A DNA stretch of 64,000 bases, taken from Tabrizicola sp. (GTDB lineage Bacteria > Pseudomonadota > Alphaproteobacteria > Rhodobacterales > Rhodobacteraceae). Positions 41,523-50,199 of this stretch are shown piece by piece (position 1 is the stretch's first letter; each line of letters starts with the position of its first letter). Location: NCBI RefSeq assembly GCF_030373185.1, contig NZ_JAUCZH010000005.1, forward strand, positions 124,001 through 188,000. The letters are read 5' to 3'. The position numbers and the translations under genes are program-made. Below the pieces are notes generated by a model. It was not told the DNA's origin. It ran no database searches and worked only from the letters and a program-made list of their open reading frames with translations.

Positions 41523-42790
41523 CTGCCGGGGCCAAAGGCCTGCCTGCATGGTCGCTCTTCGCGGCGCTTATTGCTACGGCGGGCCTGCCGATCTACATCC
41601 ATGCGCCCAAGTTCTACGTTGACACCTACGGCGTCACCCTCGCCTCGCTCGGCTTCGTCCTTGCCGCCTTGCGCCTGATCGATGTCGTGCAAGACCCCGC
41701 GCTTGGCTGGCTGGCCGAGGCGACACGCCCCCGCCGCCGCCTCGGCGTCGCCCTCGCGGTCGCCCTTCTCACCGCCGCGATGGCCGGCCTCTTCGCCGTC
41801 ACCCCGCCGATTGCGCCCCTGTGGTGGTTCGCGCTCTGCCTCACCGGCCTGTTCAGCGCGTTCTCCTTCCTGACCATATGCTTTTACGCCGAAGGGGTGG
41901 CCAAGGCCGAAACCCTCGGCCCCGGCGGCCACATCCGCCTTGCCGGATGGCGCGAAGGCGGCTCCCTCATTGGCGTCTGCCTTGCCGCCGTCGCCCCGGT
42001 GGCCCTTGCCGCAGCGACCGCCAGCCCTTTCACCGCCTTCGCAGGCATCTTCGCCGTTCTCGGCATCGCAGCCACCCTCGCCATGCGCCGCCAATGGCAG
42101 GGCCATGCGGCCGAACCCACGCCCAGCCTCATCGCCCTTTTCCGCCCCGTGCTTGGTGATCGCCTTGCCCGCCGCCTCCTTCTCATCGCGCTTTTGAACG
42201 CCACCCCCGTTGCCGTCACCTCAACCCTGTTTCTGTTCTTCGTCGAAAGCCGCCTTGGCGTGCCCGGCTGGGAAGGCCCGCTTTTGCTGCTCTTCTTCCT
42301 TTCCGCCGCCCTTTCCACCCCGGTCTGGGCCGCCCTTGCCCGCCGCCACGGCCCCCGCCCGGTGCTTTTGTCAGCGATGGTCCTTGCGATCCTTGCGTTT
42401 CTCTGGACCCTGAACCTTGGCGCGGGCGACGGCATTGCCTTCGCGGTCATCTGTGCCGCCTCCGGCGCGGCACTTGGCGCGGATCTTACGCTTTTGCCCG
42501 CAATCTTCGCCCAACGCCTTGCCCGTCTTGGCACCCGCGAGGCGGCGGCCTTCGGGCTTTGGTCCTTCGTGTCGAAGCTGTCCCTTGCCCTCGCCGCAGC
42601 CACTTTGTTGCCAACGCTTGACCTTGCGGGCTTCAAACCCGGCCCGGACAACAGCGAATCCGCCCTTTGGACCCTTACATTGATCTACGCGGCCCTGCCT
42701 TGCGTATTGAAAGTCACAGCAATCCTGCTGCTCGCCGCGACTCCGTTGCCAGACCACTCTGTTGTTCATTCCAAGGAAGCCATATCGTGA
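41519..42790 (+). CDS. MFS transporter of the ufa cluster (RSP1089 homologue)
   Basis: 423 residues, twelve predicted membrane helices. The N-terminal half (LPIYIHAPKFYVDTYGVTLASLG, RLIDVVQDPALGWLAEATRPRRR) is of the glycoside-pentoside-hexuronide/MFS_2 type. It lies between ufaO and the DUF3833 gene with 4-nt overlaps on both sides. Substrate unknown; a lipid-related or signalling role is suggested only by position. Confidence 0.88.
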   Translation: MTAGAKGLPAWSLFAALIATAGLPIYIHAPKFYVDTYGVTLASLGFVLAALRLIDVVQDPALGWLAEATRPRRRLGVALAVALLTAAMAGLFAVTPPIAPLWWFALCLTGLFSAFSFLTICFYAEGVAKAETLGPGGHIRLAGWREGGSLIGVCLAAVAPVALAAATASPFTAFAGIFAVLGIAATLAMRRQWQGHAAEPTPSLIALFRPVLGDRLARRLLLIALLNATPVAVTSTLFLFFVESRLGVPGWEGPLLLLFFLSAALSTPVWAALARRHGPRPVLLSAMVLAILAFLWTLNLGAGDGIAFAVICAASGAALGADLTLLPAIFAQRLARLGTREAAAFGLWSFVSKLSLALAAATLLPTLDLAGFKPGPDNSESALWTLTLIYAALPCVLKVTAILLLAATPLPDHSVVHSKEAIS

Positions 42791-43368
42791 CACCGATCCT
42801 TTCAGCCCTCCTCGGCGGCGTGATCATCATCATGCTTATGGCGCTTCGCAGCCGCTATGCGTCTTTTCAGGCGCAAACCCCGGCCGACTATGCTGGTCTC
42901 GGGCCGCAGTTCGACCTGCGCCAGCACCTGTCCGGGCCGATCCAGTGCGAAGGCATGATCTATGGCCCGACCGGGCGTGTCGCCTCGCGCTTCGTGGCCG
43001 ACATGGAGGGGACATGGAACGGCAACATCGGCACCCTGTCCGAGGTGTTCCGTTATGACAGCGGCACCGTCCAGCACCGCGCCTGGACATTGGCACTGGG
43101 AAATTCCGGCGACATCACCGCCACCGCAGCTGATGTGGTGGGCCTTGGATCGGGCCGGGTCGAAGGCCCCGGCGTCATGCTGCGCTACCGCATCCGCCTT
43201 ACGCCCGAGGCGGGGGGGCATGTGCTGGACGTGACCGACTGGATGTATCTGATGGACAACGGCACCATCATGAACCGGTCGCAGTTCCGCAAGTTCGGCA
43301 TCAAGGTGGCTGAACTTGTGGCTACCATGCGCCGCGTCCCTTCTCTGGAAATGACCCCCGCCGAATGA
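42787..43368 (+). CDS. DUF3833 protein of the ufa cluster (RSP1088 homologue)
   Basis: 193 residues from GTG 42787, overlapping the MFS stop by 4 nt. One hydrophobic N-terminal segment (about 4-18) suggests membrane anchoring. The rest is a lipocalin-like beta-rich body (DLRQHLSGPIQCEGMIYGPTG, SRFVADMEGTWNG, DVTDWMYLMDNGTIMNRS). DUF3833 has no established biochemistry. Coupled to the following SDR by a 4-nt overlap. Confidence 0.85.
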   Translation: MTPILSALLGGVIIIMLMALRSRYASFQAQTPADYAGLGPQFDLRQHLSGPIQCEGMIYGPTGRVASRFVADMEGTWNGNIGTLSEVFRYDSGTVQHRAWTLALGNSGDITATAADVVGLGSGRVEGPGVMLRYRIRLTPEAGGHVLDVTDWMYLMDNGTIMNRSQFRKFGIKVAELVATMRRVPSLEMTPAE

Positions 43369-44105
43369 GGGATTTCACCGGTAAACGCTATTGGCTGGTC
43401 GGCGCGTCCGAAGGCCTTGGCCTTGCACTTGCGCACAAGCTCAGCGCGGCAGGGGCCGAGGTTATCCTGTCTGCGCGCAGCGAAGACGCGCTGCAACAGG
43501 CGGTCGCCAGCCTGCCCGGCAAGGCCAGCGCCCTTTCCGTAGATGTCGGCTCCAGCGCAAGCGTTGATGCCGCCGCCGCCCGGTTGGGCGATCTTGACGG
43601 GATGGTGTTTCTGGCTGGCGTCTACTGGCCGATGCGCGCGCAGGACTGGGACGCCAAGGCCGCCGAGGCGATGGCCAATGTCAACTTCACCGGCTGCATC
43701 CGCGCGGTTGGTGCCGCCCTGCCCGGCATGGTCGCCAAGGGCCGGGGCCATGTCGTGATCACCGGTTCCTTGTCCGGCTTCCGGGGTCTGCCCGGCGCCA
43801 TCGGCTACGCCGCGTCAAAGGCCGGCACCATGGTGCTGGCGGAATCGCTTTACGCTGACCTGCGCCAGACCGGGATCGCCGTGCAACTTGCCAACCCGGG
43901 CTTCATTCGCACACGGCTGACCGCGAAGAATGATTTCACCATGCCGTTCATCATGGAACCCGAGGCCGCCGCCGACATCATGTTCCGCCACATGCAATCG
44001 GGCCGTTTCAAGATCAGCTTTCCTACCGCATTCAGCTGGCTTTTCCGCGGCGGTCAGTTCTTGCCCGACTGGCTATACTACCGGATCTTCCCTCCAAAGC
44101 CCTGA
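43365..44105 (+). CDS. SDR oxidoreductase of the ufa cluster (RSP1087 homologue)
   Basis: 246 residues. Glycine motif VGASEGLGLALAHKLSAAG, active site GYAASKAGTMVLAESLYADL, NPGFIRTRLT. The substrate is unknown; R. sphaeroides RSP1087 belongs to the sigma-E-dependent set with RSP1090/1091. Last gene of the five-gene operon, followed by a TGTGAAA-loop hairpin element. Confidence 0.88.
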   Translation: MRDFTGKRYWLVGASEGLGLALAHKLSAAGAEVILSARSEDALQQAVASLPGKASALSVDVGSSASVDAAAARLGDLDGMVFLAGVYWPMRAQDWDAKAAEAMANVNFTGCIRAVGAALPGMVAKGRGHVVITGSLSGFRGLPGAIGYAASKAGTMVLAESLYADLRQTGIAVQLANPGFIRTRLTAKNDFTMPFIMEPEAAADIMFRHMQSGRFKISFPTAFSWLFRGGQFLPDWLYYRIFPPKP

Positions 44106-44110
44106 AACTT

Positions 44111-44176
44111 TGATTAAAATTCGGCTTCCTCTCTGCGCAAATATCCCACAGGGGTCCGGGGGTGTGAAACCCCCGG
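44111..44176 (+). repeat. TGTGAAA-loop hairpin element, copy 1
   Basis: A conserved upstream box (TAAAATT .. CTTCCTCTCTGC, then CAAATATCCCAC) leads to stem CCGGGGG (44156-44162), loop TGTGAAA, stem CCCCCGG (44170-44176). It follows the SDR stop and is convergent with rsmB. Probable terminator or mRNA 3' end. Confidence 0.75.
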
Positions 44177-44193
44177 CGGCCAGCAAAGGGCGG

Positions 44194-45429
44194 TCACGCC
44201 GACCGCAACCGCGCCATGAAGAACCCGTCCATCCCGCCACGCTCAGCCCAGTAATCCGGCCGCAACCGCAGCCCGCCCATATCGGTCCACCACGCAGGCG
44301 CCACCCCGGCAAGGTCCATCCGCTCAACACCCAGCCCCGGATGCCGCGCCAAAGCCGCTGCCAGTTGCTCCTCGCCCTCCTCGGGCAAAAGTGAGCAGGT
44401 GGCAAACACCAGCCGCCCGCCGGGACGCAGCCACCCCAAGGCGCGATCCAGAAGCTGCGTTTGCAACGCGACCAGCCCCTCTACCTCGGAGCCGTCCTTT
44501 ACAAACGGCAGGTCCGGATGGCGACGCACCGTCCCGGTTGCCGAACAGGGCGCGTCCAGCAGGATCGCGTCGAAGGATGCATCCGGCTCCCAGACCAGCG
44601 CATCGGCCACCACCAGATGCGCGGCCAGCTCTGTCCGCGCCAGATTTGCAGCCACCCGCGCCATTCGTGGGCCGGAGATATCCAGCGCCGTCACCTCGGC
44701 CCCGGCGGCGGCCATCTGCAAGGTCTTGCCCCCGGGGGCCGCGCACAGGTCCAGCACCTTTTCGCCGGGCTGCGCGTCCAAAAGCCGCGCGGGCAGGGCG
44801 GCGGCGGCGTCCTGCACCCACCAGCCCCCTGCCGCATAGCCCGGCAGGGTCGAGACCTGCCCGGGCGCGGTCAACCGCAGGCTGCCGGTTGGCAAAAGCT
44901 CACCCGCGGGCGTCTCAAACCCGGCGCGCAGCGTCAGGTCAAGGGGCGGTTCGGTAGCCTGCACCGCCTCGATCGCGGTCACCACGTCACGGCCATAGGC
45001 ATGCACCAGAGGTTGCCGCAGCCAGCGCGGCAGCTTTTGCGGTCCCAGCCCGTCGAAAACGGTGCCTTCCGGCACGGCGCGCAAGATGGCGTTGACCAGC
45101 CCCGACAGATGCCCGGTGCGCTTGCCCTGCCGCACCATTTCAACCGCCGCATTGACCACCCCATGCGCTGGAGCCCCTTGCGCCAGTTCCACCAAGGCCA
45201 GCCGCAAGACGTTACGCGCCGTCAGGGGCGGAGATTTCCGCAGATGTCGGTCCAGAATCCGGTCCGCCGACTCAAGATGCCGCAGCACCGCCCCTGCCAA
45301 CCGCAAGGCCCGCGCGCGGTCTGCCGGTGCCAGATCAGGGCCGGCAAAGTCTGACAACATGCGGCCTTCGCCCAGCACGCCGTCCAGTATCGCCACCGCT
45401 GCTGCCCGCGCCGCCAAACCTTCGGCCAT
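44194..45429 (-). CDS. rsmB: 16S rRNA m5C methyltransferase RsmB-like
   Basis: 411 residues from ATG 45429, set by AAGGGG 6 nt upstream. N-terminal NusB-like RNA-binding domain (about 1-130; RNVLRLALVELAQGAPAHGVVNAAVE). SAM domain with VLDLCAAPGGKTLQMAA and ILLDAPCSATGTVRRHPD carrying one conserved Cys; FATCSLLPEEGEEQ carries the other. Family members methylate C967 of 16S rRNA. Divergent from the small SDHAF4-like gene. Confidence 0.92.
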   Translation of the reverse strand: MAEGLAARAAAVAILDGVLGEGRMLSDFAGPDLAPADRARALRLAGAVLRHLESADRILDRHLRKSPPLTARNVLRLALVELAQGAPAHGVVNAAVEMVRQGKRTGHLSGLVNAILRAVPEGTVFDGLGPQKLPRWLRQPLVHAYGRDVVTAIEAVQATEPPLDLTLRAGFETPAGELLPTGSLRLTAPGQVSTLPGYAAGGWWVQDAAAALPARLLDAQPGEKVLDLCAAPGGKTLQMAAAGAEVTALDISGPRMARVAANLARTELAAHLVVADALVWEPDASFDAILLDAPCSATGTVRRHPDLPFVKDGSEVEGLVALQTQLLDRALGWLRPGGRLVFATCSLLPEEGEEQLAAALARHPGLGVERMDLAGVAPAWWTDMGGLRLRPDYWAERGGMDGFFMARLRSA

Positions 45430-45496
45430 TGTCATCCCCTTGCTGCCTGCCCCGCGCGGCGTATATCACGGGAAAGCCCCTTACAAGGAAGCAGAC

Positions 45497-45670
45497 ATGG
45501 ACTCTGACAATCTGCCACCTGCCGCCAAACGCGCCCTTGCCGAGGCTGAGGAACGTCGCAAGGCCGCCGAGGCCAAGGCCCCCCTGCCGCCTGAGCTTGG
45601 CGGCCGCGCCGGGCTGGAACCGGTCCGTTACGGGGATTGGGAAAAGAAAGGGCTTGCGGTCGATTTCTGA
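45497..45670 (+). CDS. DUF1674 (SDHAF4-like) protein
   Basis: 57 residues. The C-terminal block ELGGRAGLEPVRYGDWEKKGLAVDF is diagnostic of DUF1674, the family of eukaryotic succinate dehydrogenase assembly factor 4. The N-terminal half is a charged helix. AAGGA lies upstream of ATG 45497. A role in flavinylated SdhA assembly is inferred from the family. Confidence 0.9.
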   Translation: MDSDNLPPAAKRALAEAEERRKAAEAKAPLPPELGGRAGLEPVRYGDWEKKGLAVDF

Positions 45671-45671
45671 C

Positions 45672-45714
45672 GGCACTGGTCCCGTGGGCCGGGCTTCAAC
45701 CCGGCACCCGTGCC
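45672..45714. terminator. hairpin between convergent small genes
   Basis: GCCGGG (45688-45693) and CCCGGC (45700-45705) enclose a CTTCAA loop. Outer GGCAC/GTGCC (45672-45676, 45710-45714) can extend it. Lies between the stops of the SDHAF4-like gene (+) and the 120-residue secreted protein (-). Confidence 0.5.
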
Positions 45715-45715
45715 C

Positions 45716-46078
45716 TCAGCGCAGTCGGAAAGTCGCGGAATCGCCCGCGCCCTGATCGACAGTGAAGCGCAGCTTTTCGGCGCCCTGCGCCTCGACCAGC
45801 TGGCAGTTATAGTCGATCTCCATGCCGCTCCAGTCCATCTGGCGGCAGAAATAACCGTCCTGCCAGTTCCATGACCCGGTAATGGACCAGCCAAGGGCGC
45901 TGCCCTTGATCTGCCCATCCGGCAGGACGTTCAGGGAAAGGTTGTAAAGCCCGATCCGCAACTCCCGGTCCTGCACCAGCGACAGGAACGCGCCCTTGTC
46001 GCGCACAGCCTGAAAGTCGTTCGCAGCCGCTGCGACAGGTGCGGCAAGCATCACAATGCCTGCAATCATGCGCTTCAT
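45716..46078 (-). CDS. small secreted protein of unknown function
   Basis: 120 residues from ATG 46078. Signal peptide about 1-18 (APVAAAAND). The mature part is beta-rich with aromatic-rich WSITGSWNWQDGYFCRQMDW and one Cys pair (FCRQ .. YNCQ) that could form a disulfide in the periplasm. No family recognised, though the pattern looks conserved rather than random. It stands alone downstream of dapB on the same strand. Confidence 0.72.
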   Translation of the reverse strand: MKRMIAGIVMLAAPVAAAANDFQAVRDKGAFLSLVQDRELRIGLYNLSLNVLPDGQIKGSALGWSITGSWNWQDGYFCRQMDWSGMEIDYNCQLVEAQGAEKLRFTVDQGAGDSATFRLR

Positions 46079-46139
46079 CACAAGCCCCCCGGAGGTCGTT
46101 TGCAGCTTATACGCTGCTGCCCGACGATTGGATGACTCG

Positions 46140-46949
46140 TCAGATGCCCAAGACGTCCATCATGTCATATTGCCCCGGTTTCTGCCCCTGACCCCAAAGC
46201 GCCGCCCGCAACGCGCCGCGCGCAAAGATCGCCCGGTCCGTCGCCAGATGTCGCAGCACGATCCGCTCACCCATCCCGGCAAAGATCACATCATGCTCGC
46301 CGACGATATCGCCGCCCCGGATGGCAGAAAACCCGATCGTTCCGCGTTCCCGTGCGCCGGTGATGCCGTCACGCCCCGAAGCCTTTGCCGCGTCCAGCGC
46401 CACGCCCCGGCCCGCCGCCGCCGCCTCGCCCAGCATGAGCGCTGTTCCGGAAGGCGCATCGACCTTCATCCTGTGGTGTGCCTCGACGATTTCCACATCC
46501 CAATCTGCATCCAGCGCCGCCGCGACCTTCTGCGTCAGCCGCACCAAGAGGTTCAGCCCAAGGGACATATTGCCCGCCCGCACGATCACCGCATGCCGGC
46601 TGGCCGCTTCGATCCTTGCCAGATGCTCCGCCTCCAGCCCCGTGGTGCCGATCACATGCACCGCCCGCGCCTGTGCCGCCAAAGCCGCAAATTCCACCGT
46701 GGCGGCCGGAGAGGTGAAATCCACCACCGCCTGCGCCTTGGCAAAGGCCTCCAGCGGGTCATCGGTCACGGACACCCCAATCGGTGCGCCGCCCATCGCC
46801 TCACCCACATCGCGGCCGATCCAGCCATGGCCGGCACGTTCCACGCAGCCCACCAGCCGAAGCTTGTCCGATTCTGCCGCCAGCCGGATCAGGGTCTGCC
46901 CCATCCGCCCGGATGCACCCGTCACCACGATCCCTGGAATATCGCCCAT
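46140..46949 (-). CDS. dapB: 4-hydroxy-tetrahydrodipicolinate reductase
   Basis: 269 residues. NAD(P)-binding [18 protein letters not shown]. Catalytic region [23 protein letters not shown] (His-His and Lys) and [20 protein letters not shown]. Second dedicated step of lysine/meso-diaminopimelate synthesis. Divergent from rbfA across 93 nt. Confidence 0.96.
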   Translation of the reverse strand: MGDIPGIVVTGASGRMGQTLIRLAAESDKLRLVGCVERAGHGWIGRDVGEAMGGAPIGVSVTDDPLEAFAKAQAVVDFTSPAATVEFAALAAQARAVHVIGTTGLEAEHLARIEAASRHAVIVRAGNMSLGLNLLVRLTQKVAAALDADWDVEIVEAHHRMKVDAPSGTALMLGEAAAAGRGVALDAAKASGRDGITGARERGTIGFSAIRGGDIVGEHDVIFAGMGERIVLRHLATDRAIFARGALRAALWGQGQKPGQYDMMDVLGI

Positions 46950-47042
46950 CGCGCACCTCCGTTTTGCCCCGTCCTAGCGCCTATCCGCAGCGGGCAAAAG
47001 CCCGCCGTTGCGGGCCGGGCAGAAACGGCCTACATGGGCGCC

Positions 47043-47462
47043 ATGTCGAACAATCGCCCCTCCTCCGGCCAAGGCCCCACGCAACGCCAGCTTCGCGTCG
47101 GCGAACTTATCCGTCGCACGCTGTCGGACGTGCTGAACCGTGCCGAGATTCATGACCCCGAACTCAACGCCATGTCCATCACCGTGGGCGAGGTGTCGAT
47201 GTCGAACGACCTGAAGGTCGCCACCGTCTATGTCATGCCGCTGATGGGGTCGGTCCCGGTGCAGGATGCCATCGCCGCCCTTGCCCGCAACAAGGCCGAA
47301 CTGCGTCACCGGGTGGTGAAGGGCATGACGCTGAAATATGCCCCCGATCTGCGCTTTCGGCCCGACGAAACCTTCGACCGCCTTGATGAGACCCGCCGCC
47401 TCTTTGCCGACCCGGCCGTCCAGCGCGACCTCGACCCCGAAACCCCCGACGGCGACGATTGA
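47043..47462 (+). CDS. rbfA: ribosome-binding factor A
   Basis: 139 residues from ATG 47043 (ATG 47034 would add three). KH-like fold: QLRVGELIRRTLSDVLNRAEI, ITVGEVSMSNDLKVATVYVMPL, MTLKYAPDLRFRPDETFDRL. It assists 30S maturation and cold-shock growth. Its stop shares one base with the next ATG, and truB follows, so rbfA-(glycosidase)-truB form one operon. Confidence 0.94.
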   Translation: MSNNRPSSGQGPTQRQLRVGELIRRTLSDVLNRAEIHDPELNAMSITVGEVSMSNDLKVATVYVMPLMGSVPVQDAIAALARNKAELRHRVVKGMTLKYAPDLRFRPDETFDRLDETRRLFADPAVQRDLDPETPDGDD

Positions 47463-48184
47463 TGCTCCGCCTCGCCATCGCCCTGACGCTGGCCCCCCTC
47501 GCGACCGAGGCCGCCACCTGCCGCGATACCAGCTTCGACGGCGCCGCCTACACCCTGTGTGAGGTGTCGCTCGGCGAAGACCTGCGCCTCTTCCACTCCG
47601 GCCCCGAAGGCGCCTATGGCAGCTTCGCCCGCGTCAACGCAGCGCTTGAGGCTGAAGGCCAGACCCTCGGCTTCGCGATGAACGCCGGCATGTATCACCG
47701 CGACCTTGATCCCGTCGGCCTCTACATCGAGAACGGCACCGAAACCGCCCGCCTCATCACCAGCGACGGCCCCGGCAACTTCGGCCTCCTCCCGAACGGC
47801 GTCTTCTGCATCGGCGAGACGTTCCGCGTCATCGAAAGCCGCAGCTTCAAGGCCGAACAACCCGCCTGCCGCTTCGCCACCCAGTCCGGCCCCATGCTGG
47901 TCCTGAACGGCGAGTTGCACCCCAAGCTCCTGCCGGGCAGCGACAGCACCTATGTCCGCAATGGCGTCGGCGTGTCGGCTGACGGCACCCGCGCCGTCTT
48001 CGCGATCTCGGATGACCGGGTGAACTTCCACGCCTTCGCCCGACTCTTCCGCGACGAACTTGGCCTGTCGGATGCGCTTTATTTTGATGGCAACATCTCG
48101 CGCCTCTACGCCCCCGACCTCAACCGCCACGACGCGGGCTTTCCCATGGGGCCGATCGTCGGCACCGTCATCCCGAAAGGCTGA
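47462..48184 (+). CDS. phosphodiester glycosidase family protein (NAGPA/DUF2233)
   Basis: 240 residues. Signal peptide about 1-18 (TEAATC), so periplasmic. [67 protein letters not shown], and [15 protein letters not shown] are the conserved blocks of the phosphodiester-glycosidase domain related to the mammalian uncovering enzyme. Cys residues near 21 and 32 may form a disulfide. Its insertion between rbfA and truB is functionally unexplained. Confidence 0.86.
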   Translation: MLRLAIALTLAPLATEAATCRDTSFDGAAYTLCEVSLGEDLRLFHSGPEGAYGSFARVNAALEAEGQTLGFAMNAGMYHRDLDPVGLYIENGTETARLITSDGPGNFGLLPNGVFCIGETFRVIESRSFKAEQPACRFATQSGPMLVLNGELHPKLLPGSDSTYVRNGVGVSADGTRAVFAISDDRVNFHAFARLFRDELGLSDALYFDGNISRLYAPDLNRHDAGFPMGPIVGTVIPKG

Positions 48185-48189
48185 TCCCC

Positions 48190-49092
48190 ATGGGTCGCAT
48201 CAAGAAGGGCCGCGCCGTCACTGGCTGGCTGATCGTGGACAAACCCGCCGGGGTGACCTCCACCGCTATCGTCAACAAGGTCAAATGGGCGCTTTCGGCG
48301 CAAAAGGCCGGCCATGCCGGCACGCTTGACCCCGATGCGACGGGCGTCCTCGCCGTTGCCTTGGGCGAAGCGACCAAGACCATCCCCTACATCACCGACG
48401 CGCTGAAATGCTACCGCTTCCGCGTGACACTTGGCGCGCAGACGGACACTGATGATGCCTCGGGAAAGGTCATCGCCACCAGTAACCAGCGCCCCAGCGA
48501 CGCGCAGATCGAAGCTGCCCTTGGCGCCTTCCGAGGCGACATCATGCAGGTTCCGCCCCAGTATTCCGCCGTCAAGGTTGATGGCGACCGCGCCTATGAT
48601 CTTGCCCGCGAAGGCGAGCAGATGGACCTCGCCGCTCGCCCACTCTGGGTCGAAAGCCTTCAGATGCTGGGTCGCCCCGATCCAGACCATGTCGATCTGG
48701 AGATGGTCTGCGGCAAGGGCGGCTACGTCCGATCCATCGCGCGCGACCTTGGCCTTGCCCTTGGCTGCCTTGGCCACGTCCAGTGGCTCCGCCGTACATG
48801 GTCTGGCCCCTTCAAGGCGGAACAGGGCGTCACGCTTGACCAGATCGACGCCGAGGCAAAGACCGAGGCGCTTGATGGCCGCCTTCTGCCCCTGGAACTC
48901 GGGCTGCAAGACCTGCCGGAATTTCCGGCTACGCCAGAAGGGGCCGCCCGACTGCGGAACGGCAATCCCGGCATGGTGATCGCCAATGCCGAATGGGGCA
49001 GCGAAGGCTGGGCCAGCCTGAACGGTCAGGCCATCGCCGTCGGCCACTATCAGGGCGGAGAACTGCACCCCTCCCGAGTGTTCAATCGCTGA
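48190..49092 (+). CDS. truB: tRNA pseudouridine-55 synthase
   Basis: 300 residues. Catalytic Asp47 in [20 protein letters not shown]-terminal [55 protein letters not shown]. Makes pseudouridine 55 in the tRNA T-loop. Followed by a TGTGAAA-loop hairpin element. Confidence 0.96.
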   Translation: MGRIKKGRAVTGWLIVDKPAGVTSTAIVNKVKWALSAQKAGHAGTLDPDATGVLAVALGEATKTIPYITDALKCYRFRVTLGAQTDTDDASGKVIATSNQRPSDAQIEAALGAFRGDIMQVPPQYSAVKVDGDRAYDLAREGEQMDLAARPLWVESLQMLGRPDPDHVDLEMVCGKGGYVRSIARDLGLALGCLGHVQWLRRTWSGPFKAEQGVTLDQIDAEAKTEALDGRLLPLELGLQDLPEFPATPEGAARLRNGNPGMVIANAEWGSEGWASLNGQAIAVGHYQGGELHPSRVFNR

Positions 49093-49105
49093 ACCCGAAC
49101 AATTC

Positions 49106-49173
49106 GACTAAAATTGTGCTTCCTCTCTGCACAAATATCCCACGGGGAGCGCGAGGGGTGTGAAACCCCTCGC
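49106..49173 (+). repeat. TGTGAAA-loop hairpin element, copy 2
   Basis: TAAAATT .. CTTCCTCTCTGC, CAAATATCCCAC, then stem GCGAGGGG (49151-49158), loop TGTGAAA, stem CCCCTCGC (49166-49173). Follows truB and is convergent with rplT. Upstream box matches copy 1 nearly base for base, while the stem sequence differs but pairs. Confidence 0.78.
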
Positions 49174-49200
49174 TTCCACGCCGGGGCAGGGCGCAGCCCC

Positions 49201-49234
49201 AAAAGAAAAGGCCCCGCGTCACCGCAGGGCCTTT
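49201..49234 (-). terminator. rho-independent terminator of rpmI-rplT
   Basis: On the minus strand AAAGGCCC (49234..49227), a 12-nt loop, GGGCCTTT (49214..49207), then a T-rich tail TTCTTTT (49207..49201). 23 nt past the rplT stop. Confidence 0.85.
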
Positions 49235-49256
49235 CCGAGCTCGAAAACCTGAACCC

Positions 49257-49619
49257 TCAGGCCAGTGCGGCTTTCGCCTGACCGGCAATGGCGTTGAACG
49301 CATCCGGTTCATGCACGGCCAGATCGGCCAAAACCTTGCGGTCCACTTCGATCCCGGCTTTTGCCAGGCCGTTGATGAAGCGCGAATAGGTCATCTCGGC
49401 GTCGAACAGCCGGACGGCGGCGTTGATCCGCTGGATCCAGAGCGCCCGGAACGAACGCTTGCGGGCCTTGCGGTCGCGGGTCGCGTACTGGTTGGCCTTG
49501 TCGACAGCCTGAGTGGCGGTGCGGAAGTTCGTGCTGCGCGCGGCGTAATAGCCCTTGGCAGCCTTGATCACCTTGCGGTGACGGGCGTGGGTGACCACAC
49601 CGGATTTGACGCGGGACAT
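49257..49619 (-). CDS. rplT: 50S ribosomal protein L20
   Basis: 120 residues, universal L20: [23 protein letters not shown] at the start, [24 protein letters not shown] in the middle. Early 23S rRNA assembly protein. 12 nt after rpmI and ended by a clear terminator. infC is not adjacent, unlike in enterobacteria. Confidence 0.98.
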   Translation of the reverse strand: MSRVKSGVVTHARHRKVIKAAKGYYAARSTNFRTATQAVDKANQYATRDRKARKRSFRALWIQRINAAVRLFDAEMTYSRFINGLAKAGIEVDRKVLADLAVHEPDAFNAIAGQAKAALA

Positions 49620-49631
49620 CTGGTGCTCTCC

Positions 49632-49832
49632 TTACCGGTCGTAGGGCATGTACTTCTTGACGATCTTGGTGTCCGCAGCGGACAGCAGCATCGTGCCGGA
49701 AGCATCGCGAATGAACTTCGTCGTGCGCTTGATCATGCCGTGCCGCTTGCCGGCAACGCCGGCCTTGGCCCGACCGGAGGCCGTGAAGCTGAAACGCTTC
49801 TTCGCCGCCGACTTGGTCTTCATCTTGGGCAT
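49632..49832 (-). CDS. rpmI: 50S ribosomal protein L35
   Basis: 66 residues, [14 protein letters not shown] start, [17 protein letters not shown] and KKYMPYDR end are diagnostic. The start at 49832 follows GGAGATGGAA. First gene of rpmI-rplT. A hairpin CGCCCC/GGGGCG (49899-49904, 49912-49917) lies in its leader or at the end of the upstream gene. Confidence 0.97.
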   Translation of the reverse strand: MPKMKTKSAAKKRFSFTASGRAKAGVAGKRHGMIKRTTKFIRDASGTMLLSAADTKIVKKYMPYDR

Positions 49833-49941
49833 TTCCATCTCCGTGGTTTCAGGCACGACTCGGCATGCCACGTAGGCCGGCCGTGCGGGTATTGAAGCCG
49901 CCCCTATAGGCGGGGCGACGGCGGGGTGCAAGGGGCTGCGT

Positions 49942-50166
49942 TCAGTTCAACCCACGGGAAATGACGCCAAGCATCACATCCGGCACTTCATTCAGGCTAT
50001 AGCCCCCGGGCCGGGTAATCACGGCCGTGGCGATCATGCCGATGGCCACGATGACCAGGACCGCCCCGATCCGGGGTGCCGTGCTTTCAGCCCATGCAGC
50101 AAGAAGTACTGGGACCGACAGGACCGCAAGCACGATTCCGATCGTCAAAACCAGATCCGTATCCAT
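49942..50166 (-). CDS. small two-helix membrane protein
   Basis: 74 residues with two hydrophobic helices (about 5-25 and 33-52) and a short polar tail ([22 protein letters not shown]). No known family recognised. It lies 33 nt after pyk on the same strand and may be co-transcribed. Unknown function. Confidence 0.65.
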   Translation of the reverse strand: MDTDLVLTIGIVLAVLSVPVLLAAWAESTAPRIGAVLVIVAIGMIATAVITRPGGYSLNEVPDVMLGVISRGLN

Positions 50167-50199
50167 GATACTCCCCGGCCGAATACTGCTGGCTGAAGT

